From positions 1 through 20,810 of the forward strand of contig JBJEOA010000002.1 of assembly GCA_051880475.1 (NCBI GenBank): a stretch of 20,810 nucleotides of DNA, written 5' to 3'. Below, in pieces: positions 15,397-20,810 of this stretch. Under the pieces are notes generated by a model. It ran no database searches. It worked only from the letters and a program-made list of their open reading frames with translations, and was not told the DNA's origin. The DNA is from JAUUSJ01 sp051880475 (GTDB taxonomy: Bacteria > Bacillota > Clostridia > Lachnospirales > Lachnospiraceae). The first letter of the stretch is position 1. Each line of letters starts with the position of its first letter. The position numbers and the translations under genes are program-made.

Positions 15397-16698
15397 TTAT
15401 ATTAAGCCTGCTAAAGTTGGAAGTCCCATACTAATGAATGGAACATAAGTTACAAGTAAAAGTCCTATCAAAATGGCCAGATAATACCATATCATATAAG
15501 GAATCGTTTTTGATAATGATGTTCCTCCTACCTTAATTGCGACAAATAATGTATTTCCAACTGGTGGTGTAATATTTCCAATACAGAGGTTGTACACGAG
15601 AATTAATCCAAAATGTACTGGATGCATTCCAAAAGTTTTTACAATTGGTAAGAATAATGGTGTAAAAATTAAGATGGCTGGTGTTACGTCCATGAATGTT
15701 CCTGCTACAAGTAAAATAACATTCATAATAAGTAAAATTAAAATTGAATTATTTGTAATTCCAAGAAGAGCAGCTGAGACAGCCTGAGGAATTTGCGTAA
15801 ATGCCATAACCCATCCAAGAATATTTGATACACCAATCAAAAATACAACCATTCCACTCATTTTTGCACTATCTACTACAATTTTCCAAAAAGATTTCCA
15901 TGTAATATTTTTATATAAAACACCTAAAATTAAGGCATATACAACTGCAATAGCAGAACCTTCTGTCGCAGTGAAAATTCCACCTACAATTCCTCCTATG
16001 ACAACTATAATTAAGGAGAGAGCTGGAAGTGCATTTACTGTTGCTTTTGCGAGATTTTTCCAGTCAAACTTTCCTGGTGTTCCCTTATATCCTTTGCGCA
16101 TTGCAATAATAACTCCAACAACAATACAACATAATGCCCATAAAATTCCTGGAACATATCCTCCTAAGAATAATGCTGCCACAGAAGTTCCCCCAGAGGC
16201 GAGAGAATACGTAATTAACGCATTTGACGGAGGAATTAAAAGTCCTGACGGTGCAGATGCTCCATTTGTAGCTGCACAGAGTGCTTTGTCATATCCTTGT
16301 TCTTCCTCACCTTCTCTTACCATACTGCCCACTGCTGCAGCAGCTGCGGACGCTGAACCAGAAATTGCTCCAAACAACGCATTAGCACCAGCATTTGTCA
16401 CAAGCAATGCACCTGGCATCTTTCCAAGAAGTGCCATAACAAAATCAACAAGTCTCTTTGCAATTCCACCTTGATTCATAATATTTCCCGCTAAAATAAA
16501 AAACGGAATTGCAGTTAAACTAAATTTACTCATACCGACGAATGTTCTCTGTGCCGCTGTAACAACAGATACATCTAATGGAACGGTCTGTAAGACAGCA
16601 ACAAGAGAAGAGATACCGATAGAATAAGCAATTGGCACACCGAGTGCTAATAAAACCAATAATACAATCAAAATAATAAATAAAGATTGAATCGCCAT
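15397..16698 (-). CDS. dctM: TRAP transporter large permease, DctM type
   Basis: 433-residue integral membrane protein with about 12 hydrophobic segments along its whole length, the large subunit of a tripartite ATP-independent periplasmic (TRAP) transporter. Family blocks include SLTAIPFFILAGNIMNQGG, ISGSASAAAAAVGS, ATNGASAPSGLLIPPSNALI and IGNITPPVGNTLFV. It uses an ion gradient to take up the substrate delivered by the DctP binding protein. Its ATG overlaps the dctQ stop codon by one base (TAATG), suggesting coupled translation, and has an AGGAGGTG site. Genomic context points to glucuronate or another hexuronate as substrate. Confidence 0.94.
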   Translation of the reverse strand: MAIQSLFIILIVLLVLLALGVPIAYSIGISSLVAVLQTVPLDVSVVTAAQRTFVGMSKFSLTAIPFFILAGNIMNQGGIAKRLVDFVMALLGKMPGALLVTNAGANALFGAISGSASAAAAAVGSMVREGEEEQGYDKALCAATNGASAPSGLLIPPSNALITYSLASGGTSVAALFLGGYVPGILWALCCIVVGVIIAMRKGYKGTPGKFDWKNLAKATVNALPALSLIIVVIGGIVGGIFTATEGSAIAVVYALILGVLYKNITWKSFWKIVVDSAKMSGMVVFLIGVSNILGWVMAFTQIPQAVSAALLGITNNSILILLIMNVILLVAGTFMDVTPAILIFTPLFLPIVKTFGMHPVHFGLILVYNLCIGNITPPVGNTLFVAIKVGGTSLSKTIPYMIWYYLAILIGLLLVTYVPFISMGLPTLAGLI

Positions 16699-17183
16699 TA
16701 TGCCACCTCCTCTTTTGTATTTCCCTGCACAATATCTATTATATTAAGAATTGTGTAAATCATATTTAAAACTCCACAAAGTGGAAGAACAATATAGAAA
16801 ATACCAATTGGCACACCGAGAGAAGAAGTCATCTGTCCCATCGCTAAATTTGCAATTTGTACTCCGCCATATACCAAAATAATAGCCGAGAATAAAAATG
16901 CAATGATTTCTCCAAGACAATTTAATACTTTTTGTCCTTTCTCGCTTAAGTATTCTACTAGAATCGGAATATTCATATGTCCACGTTCACTCGTGACAAC
17001 AGAAGCACCAAGTAAACTCATCCACGCAAATAAATAGGATACTAATTCTTCCGACCAAGTAGATGGACTCTTTAAAATATATCGAGTAATTACTTGCCAG
17101 CATGTTAAGATAACCATAGTCAAAAAGCTAACTCCCGCAAGACCATTTAAAAGAGAATTTAAAATATTTCTAAGTGCTTTCAT
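16698..17183 (-). CDS. dctQ: TRAP transporter small permease, DctQ type
   Basis: 161-residue membrane protein with four hydrophobic helices (about residues 15-35, 48-66, 88-108 and 128-148), the small subunit of the TRAP transporter. The TMVILTCWQVITRYILKSPS and WSEELVSYLFAWMSLLGAS blocks are typical of DctQ, including the conserved W-x-E-E motif after the first helix. It lies between dctP (11 nt gap) and dctM (1-nt overlap), the usual P-Q-M order. A GGGAGGG site stands before the ATG at 17183. Confidence 0.92.
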   Translation of the reverse strand: MKALRNILNSLLNGLAGVSFLTMVILTCWQVITRYILKSPSTWSEELVSYLFAWMSLLGASVVTSERGHMNIPILVEYLSEKGQKVLNCLGEIIAFLFSAIILVYGGVQIANLAMGQMTSSLGVPIGIFYIVLPLCGVLNMIYTILNIIDIVQGNTKEEVA

Positions 17184-17194
17184 TCTATCCCTCC

Positions 17195-18226
17195 CTACTC
17201 AGCAGCCGAAGGATATTCGGCATTATATTGTTCTATTTTTTCATAAATTGGTCTTAAATCTGGATACTGATTCAACAATTTTTCATGCATTGGTACACAA
17301 ATTTCTTGAAATGGTTTTGTATCTGGATAGTAGAAATTTACACCTTGCTCGTTCTTTGCTTTATCTTTTGCCTTTTCTACTGCTTTCACCCATTCCTCGC
17401 GCTCTACTTTATTTACAAGCTCAAAACCTTCTTCGAAAATTGCTCTATCTTCCTCTGACATTTCATCTAAAAATGCACAATTTCCAATTAAAATATCTGG
17501 AATCATCTGATGCATATCATAAGAATAATGCTTGCATACATCTCCATGTCCGTTAGAGGTAAGTGCCATTTCATTATTCTCCGCTCCATCAATAACCTTC
17601 GATTGCAATGCCGTATACACCTCGCCAAATCCCATCGGAGTAGCTGAACCACCGAGTAAACGCATCATTTCCACGTTCGTCGGAGACTGTTGTACACGAA
17701 TTTTTAATCCTTTTAAATCAGCCACCGATTCAATTGGCTTAGAAACGGTATAGAAATTTCTTGTTCCTGCGTCAATCCATGTCACCGCCTCAAATCCAGC
17801 TTTTTTTGTAGATTCAAAGATAGGACCAATTACATTTTCATCTTCCATCGCTGCATGATATGCCTCTGTCGATGCAAATAGATACGGAAGATTAAACAAA
17901 GTGTAGTTATCTGAGAATGTCTCTAATATAGAGTTACTAGCTACACAAAAATCAATCGCTCCTGTCTGCGTCAATTGAACCATATCCGTTTGGGAGCCTA
18001 AAAGCTCACTTGGATATACTTCGACATCATATTTGTCCCCTAATTTGCTGTCAATAAATTCCTCGAATGCAGTAAGTGCAATATGAGTTGGATGATCCGT
18101 TGCTTGGTTATGTCCAATTCGGATTATCTGTTTATTAGTTTCACTATTTCCACCACATCCTGTTATCGCTATTGCCAACATTCCAATACTTAAAAATACT
18201 GCAAAAGCTTTGCGAAATCGCTTCAT
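17195..18226 (-). CDS. dctP: TRAP transporter substrate-binding lipoprotein, DctP type
   Basis: 343-residue solute-binding protein, first in the operon. It has a lipoprotein signal: basic MKRFRKAF, a hydrophobic stretch and lipobox I21-T22-G23-C24, so the mature protein is lipid-anchored outside the membrane. The mature part matches the DctP family: IRIGHNQATDHPTHIAL, YPSELLGSQTDMVQ and LKGLKIRVQQSPTNVEMM, where R177 is the conserved arginine that grips the substrate carboxylate. GAENNEMALTSNGH follows. In the company of uxaC, uxuA and uxuB it likely binds D-glucuronate, an inference from context. An AGAAGGAGG site precedes the ATG at 18226. Confidence 0.94.
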   Translation of the reverse strand: MKRFRKAFAVFLSIGMLAIAITGCGGNSETNKQIIRIGHNQATDHPTHIALTAFEEFIDSKLGDKYDVEVYPSELLGSQTDMVQLTQTGAIDFCVASNSILETFSDNYTLFNLPYLFASTEAYHAAMEDENVIGPIFESTKKAGFEAVTWIDAGTRNFYTVSKPIESVADLKGLKIRVQQSPTNVEMMRLLGGSATPMGFGEVYTALQSKVIDGAENNEMALTSNGHGDVCKHYSYDMHQMIPDILIGNCAFLDEMSEEDRAIFEEGFELVNKVEREEWVKAVEKAKDKAKNEQGVNFYYPDTKPFQEICVPMHEKLLNQYPDLRPIYEKIEQYNAEYPSAAE

Positions 18227-18253
18227 AGATTTCGTACCTCCTTCTTTATTTTT

Positions 18254-18352
18254 TATGAAATTCTGAAAATTTAATCTCTAGAGTATAAATTCTCTTCTAA
18301 ATTTCATATGTGATGTACTTAATCTCAACATATTTTCCAGATTTATACATCA
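18254..18352. promoter_or_regulatory. Two dyads upstream of dctP, candidate operators
   Basis: In the 311-nt divergent gap between dctP and the AraC gene there are two inverted repeats: TATGAAATT (18254-18262) with AATTTCATA (18300-18308), centred next to the palindrome CTCTAGAG (18276-18283), and TGATGTA (18311-18317) with TACATCA (18346-18352). The second overlaps a possible minus-strand -10 box TATAAA (18342-18347). I see no good -35 for dctP, which fits activator-dependent transcription. These could be regulator sites or RNA hairpins in the leader. Confidence 0.4.
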
Positions 18353-18436
18353 TTTTTTTATCTAAAACATTACCGGCTCTGCTTTTGATATTTTAAGTAT
18401 AACAATTCTCTCCTATTTATGCGTGGTAGTTTCTGC

Positions 18437-18465
18437 TTGAAATATGGTGAATCTTGCTGTATACT
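18437..18465 (+). promoter_or_regulatory. Sigma-A promoter of the AraC-family gene
   Basis: TTGAAA (18437-18442) and TATACT (18460-18465) are 17 bp apart. The predicted start of transcription near 18472 rules out the longest possible reading frame, which would begin at 18454 inside the promoter, and supports a start at 18538 (or TTG at 18529). Confidence 0.65.
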
Positions 18466-18537
18466 ATACTGTATAAGAAACAAATAATTTACTTTTTAGT
18501 ATTTTTTCACGATAAAAGAAAGGATTTTTTGTGTAAA

Positions 18538-19386
18538 ATGTATAGAGAAAAATTTGATACAAGCCAAGTTATGCATGAGCGATATTATGAGTTTCATCAC
18601 TATTATGATGAGATTCCCCCCGAAGTAGATTTTCATCAACATCCTTTTTATGAGATTTTTTTCTTTCTATCCGGAGATGTCAATTATATTATTGAGGGGC
18701 GTACTTATAAGCTCCGTCCTGGAGATATCCTTCTCACAAGCAATTCCGATATTCATCGACCGGAAATTCGTCTTGGTAAACCATATGAGCGTATTATCTT
18801 TTGGCTGGCAGACGATTTTTTTGATATGTTAAAAGATTTTTATGGAGAAGATTTCTCTTCCTGCTTTACCGACGCAGCCCAAAAAGACTATCGTCTCACT
18901 CGACCTGACGAACATTGCATCACACAACTTAGACAGTTATGTGAAAAAATGTCTAAAGCAAAAAAAAGCAAAGAACTTGGAAGCTCTGCACTTACCTCCG
19001 CCTATCTTATTGAATTTCTTGTACGTCTTAGCCGTTCTTATTATGACACCCCTGATTCTATTAAAAAAGATGTCACAGAAAATGATAAGATTAACCGTGT
19101 AGTACAATATATCAATGAAAATTTATCCGAGGACCTTTCTCTCGACCAGCTTGCAAATAATTTCTATATTAGTAAGTATTATTTGAGTAAACAATTCAAA
19201 CAATTCACAGGATTATCCATTTATCAATACATTATGAAAAAACGCCTCATCATTTCTAGAAATTTACTTCGCTCTGGCTCGTCTGTGATGGATGCCTGTA
19301 TGCAGTGTGGTTTCAATGATTACTCAAACTTTTTAAAAGCATTCAAGAGAGAGTTTGGAAGAAATCCAAGTACATATTATAAATAA
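18538..19386 (+). CDS. AraC-family transcriptional regulator, cupin plus double HTH
   Basis: 282-residue regulator from the ATG at 18538. The N-terminal part (about residues 15-85) is an AraC-type cupin, the ligand-sensing part, with VDFHQHPFYEIFFFLSG and RTYKLRPGDILLTSNSDIHR. The C-terminal about 100 residues hold two helix-turn-helix motifs: LSLDQLANNFYISKYYLSKQF and SSVMDACMQCGFNDYSNFLKA, ending FKREFGRNPSTYYK. AAAGGA lies 13 nt before this ATG, rather far; an in-frame TTG at 18529 is an alternative start. It is transcribed away from dctPQM-uxaC-uxuAB, so it is the likely regulator of that operon, probably responding to a uronate or pathway intermediate. That role is inferred from position. 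Confidence 0.92.
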   Translation: MYREKFDTSQVMHERYYEFHHYYDEIPPEVDFHQHPFYEIFFFLSGDVNYIIEGRTYKLRPGDILLTSNSDIHRPEIRLGKPYERIIFWLADDFFDMLKDFYGEDFSSCFTDAAQKDYRLTRPDEHCITQLRQLCEKMSKAKKSKELGSSALTSAYLIEFLVRLSRSYYDTPDSIKKDVTENDKINRVVQYINENLSEDLSLDQLANNFYISKYYLSKQFKQFTGLSIYQYIMKKRLIISRNLLRSGSSVMDACMQCGFNDYSNFLKAFKREFGRNPSTYYK

Positions 19387-19425
19387 ACTGACAGACGTAT
19401 TTTCTCAGACAGCCATAACATAAAT

Positions 19426-19475
19426 AAAAGGATTGCCATAAAAAAGCTCCCCTCTTTTTTACAGCAATCCTTTTT
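19426..19475. terminator. Bidirectional terminator between the AraC gene and the RHH gene
   Basis: AAAAGGATTGC (19426-19436) and GCAATCCTTTT (19464-19474) form an 11-bp stem with an inner A-rich/T-rich stem (TAAAAAAG with CTTTTTTA) around a CTCCCCT loop. The A and T runs on the outside allow it to act on both convergent units. Confidence 0.85.
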
Positions 19476-19479
19476 CTTT

Positions 19480-19677
19480 TCAAATATCAAGTTCTATCGG
19501 CTCATCTAGATGCTCCGAGACGTATTTCCCATTCTTCTTTCTCTGCCTCACACATTCTGTCAGTAAATACTCAATTTGTCCATTGACAGATCGAAAATCA
19601 TCTTCAGCCCATGCGGCAATGGCATTATATAGATTTTCAGATAACCTAAGCGGAATCTGTTTTTTCTTCCCAGCCAT
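19480..19677 (-). CDS. Small ribbon-helix-helix (Arc-like) DNA-binding protein
   Basis: 65-residue protein with a ribbon-helix-helix layout: a basic strand KKKQIPLRL (residues 3-11), helix A SENLYNAIAAWAEDDF (12-27) and helix B SVNGQIEYLLTECVRQRKK (about 29-47), then an acidic tail EHLDEPIELDI. Such proteins bind DNA as dimers through the strand, often repressing their own operon or serving as antitoxins. The ATG at 19677 is one base after the stop of the SPFH gene, with AGGAAG about 11 nt before it; an upstream in-frame ATG at 19698 lacks a ribosome binding site. It is translationally coupled to the SPFH gene. No toxin partner is visible. The target is unknown. Confidence 0.8.
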   Translation of the reverse strand: MAGKKKQIPLRLSENLYNAIAAWAEDDFRSVNGQIEYLLTECVRQRKKNGKYVSEHLDEPIELDI

Positions 19678-19678
19678 A

Positions 19679-20689
19679 TCAGTATAAACTTCCTGCATTT
19701 ACAATCGGTTTTGCATCTTGATTACCGCAAAGTACAACAAGCAGATTAGAAACCATTGCCGCTTTTCTTTCCTCATCTAGTTCCACAATCTCTTGTTCAC
19801 TCAAGCGTTCTAATGCCATCTCAACCATTCCGACAGCTCCGTCCACAATTAGCTTTCTCGCATCAATAATAGCAGATGCCTGTTGTCTTTGAAGCATGAC
19901 TGCGGCAATCTCAGGAGCATACGCTAAATATGTAATACGGGCCTCAATAATCTCAAGTCCAGCTTCCTTTACCTTTTCTTGAATCTCATCTCGAATTCTA
20001 GCAGCAACCACTTCACTAGAACCTCTTAAGCTGCCCTCATCTGCAATTCCATCTCCTGTCGTATCAATATTTGGTGCTGCATCGTATGGATAGAGACGAA
20101 CAATATTGCGAAGGGCACTGTCACATTGCAAAGATAAATATTCTTTATAATTATCTACATTAAATACCGCCTTTGCCGTATCTGTCACTCTCCACATGAC
20201 AGCAATACCAATCTCAATTGGATTTCCAAGACAATCATTAATCTTCTGACGATTATTATTCAAGGTCATAACCTTTAGAGAAATTTTCTTATTTGCCATC
20301 TCTGCATTCATCACATCTGCCTTTAGAGAAGATAAAGATTTTGTTGATACCACATCTCCACTCTGGTTTAGCTTCGTCTTAGCAGCAGGATTTATGCTTG
20401 TGCAAAAAGGATTTACAAAATAAAATCCCTCTTCTTTTAAAGTTCCGACATATTTTCCAAACAGAGTCAAAACTAATGCTTCCTGTGGTTTTATAACCTT
20501 AAGTCCGCAAAATGGAATCCACCCTATTGAGAGCCATATAATAGATACAATAAGAATAACCGGTGAGCCACCATCAGAAATTATAAAACTTCCCTTAACG
20601 CATCCCAAAATTGCCACTATATAAAATAATAAGAATACAAGCATAGCGGCCATACCATTTTTATTGTTGCGTAATACCTTTTCCTTCAT
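19679..20689 (-). CDS. SPFH (Band 7/stomatin-like) membrane protein
   Basis: 336-residue SPFH-domain protein. Two hydrophobic helices stand near the N-terminus (about residues 13-31 and 43-62). The Band 7 domain follows: KVIKPQEALVLTLFGKYVGT, KEEGFYFVNPFCTSINPA, GNPIEIGIAVMWRVTDTAKA and AALRNIVRLYPYD-like text (here SALRNIVRLYPYD), then IRDEIQEKVKEAGLEIIEAR and the helical QRQQASAIIDARKLIVDGAV. Proteins of this family form ring or cage assemblies on membranes and organise microdomains or proteases. A GATAGGAGGAG site precedes the ATG at 20689. It is co-transcribed with a small ribbon-helix-helix gene and driven by a strong promoter overlapped by a dyad. A specific function cannot be given. 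Confidence 0.9.
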   Translation of the reverse strand: MKEKVLRNNKNGMAAMLVFLLFYIVAILGCVKGSFIISDGGSPVILIVSIIWLSIGWIPFCGLKVIKPQEALVLTLFGKYVGTLKEEGFYFVNPFCTSINPAAKTKLNQSGDVVSTKSLSSLKADVMNAEMANKKISLKVMTLNNNRQKINDCLGNPIEIGIAVMWRVTDTAKAVFNVDNYKEYLSLQCDSALRNIVRLYPYDAAPNIDTTGDGIADEGSLRGSSEVVAARIRDEIQEKVKEAGLEIIEARITYLAYAPEIAAVMLQRQQASAIIDARKLIVDGAVGMVEMALERLSEQEIVELDEERKAAMVSNLLVVLCGNQDAKPIVNAGSLY

Positions 20690-20734
20690 AATAAACTCCT
20701 CCTATCTAAATAGTATGTCTTCTTTGTTGATATA

Positions 20735-20766
20735 ATTATGATATCACTTTAATATCATAATGTCAA
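20735..20766 (-). promoter_or_regulatory. Sigma-A promoter of the SPFH-RHH pair with an overlapping perfect dyad
   Basis: On the minus strand TTGACA (20761-20766) and TATCAT (20738-20743) are 17 bp apart with a TG one base before the -10. A perfect 10-bp inverted repeat, ATTATGATAT (20735-20744) and ATATCATAAT (20752-20761), covers the -10 box and the spacer and reaches the edge of the -35. A bound protein would block the polymerase, so this is a likely operator. Confidence 0.75.
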
Positions 20767-20777
20767 TATAAATATTA

Positions 20778-20810
20778 AAAAAGAGGCGGCGAGCCTTACG
20801 CTCCCCGCTT
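20778..20810 (-). terminator. Terminator of a gene beyond the window edge
   Basis: On the minus strand GCGGGGAGC and GCTCGCCGC form a 9-bp stem (one mismatch) around GTAAG, followed by CTCTTTTTT. It closes a minus-strand gene that lies past 20810 and isolates the SPFH promoter from it. Confidence 0.75.

Noticed and set aside
15971..16474. Open frame of 167 codons on the plus strand, rich in Pro and Ala
   Set aside because: Shadow of the dctM membrane protein on the opposite strand; composition reflects reversed hydrophobic codons.
18454..18537. N-terminal extension of the AraC-family gene from ATG 18454
   Set aside because: It would start inside the promoter (spacer and -10 box at 18443-18465) and adds a hydrophobic stretch not seen in the family.
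19480..20689. Toxin-antitoxin module
   Set aside because: The small protein resembles antitoxin-type ribbon-helix-helix proteins, but its partner is an SPFH protein of 336 residues and not a known toxin.

Overview
The window reads as a low-GC, spore-forming Gram-positive anaerobe, most likely a gut Firmicute of the Lachnospiraceae type. The reasons are the low GC, clear AGGAGG-type ribosome binding sites, the sporulation genes yabP, yabQ and spoVT, and a hexuronate operon fed by a TRAP transporter. Species level cannot be decided from sequence reading alone. I see no insertion sequence, prophage, CRISPR array, tRNA or rRNA, and most genes belong to well-known families.

Layout. Positions 1-5146 (minus strand) hold the start of rpoC (cut by the window edge) and complete rpoB, with a structured 207-nt spacer between them and a strong sigma-A promoter in front of rpoB. 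Positions 5369-5982 (minus) hold hup (HU) and rqcP (S4-domain ribosome quality control factor), separated by a long hairpin. Positions 6291-7436 (plus) hold yabP, yabQ and a divIC/ftsB-like gene, with a sigma-E-like promoter before yabP. Positions 7441-8713 (plus) hold the rplJ-rplL unit: promoter, L10 leader with its attenuator, both genes, terminator. Positions 8912-9460 (plus) hold spoVT. A stand-alone trpB2 follows at 9745-11124 (plus), closed by a bidirectional terminator. Positions 11275-18226 (minus) hold a tight six-gene operon dctP-dctQ-dctM-uxaC-uxuA-uxuB. A divergent AraC-family regulator lies at 18538-19386 (plus). Positions 19480-20689 (minus) hold a Band-7/SPFH membrane protein followed by a small ribbon-helix-helix protein, under a promoter overlapped by a perfect dyad. 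The last bases are the terminator of a gene lying outside the window.

How the genes work together. The uronate operon forms a complete route from outside glucuronate to 2-keto-3-deoxygluconate: TRAP uptake (DctPQM), isomerisation to fructuronate (UxaC), reduction to mannonate (UxuB) and dehydration to KDG (UxuA). The AraC protein is the obvious candidate sensor. The information-processing half is unusual in its order: rplJL and rpoBC, normally one transcription unit, point away from each other, and rqcP is separated in orientation from its usual neighbours yabP-yabQ-divIC.

The best candidates for something less described are the SPFH plus ribbon-helix-helix pair with its dyad operator, the alternative-pairing elements in the rplJL leader and spacers, an 87-nt inverted-repeat element at 9490-9576, and the rearranged core-gene order. 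I found no clear evidence of a wholly new multi-gene system.
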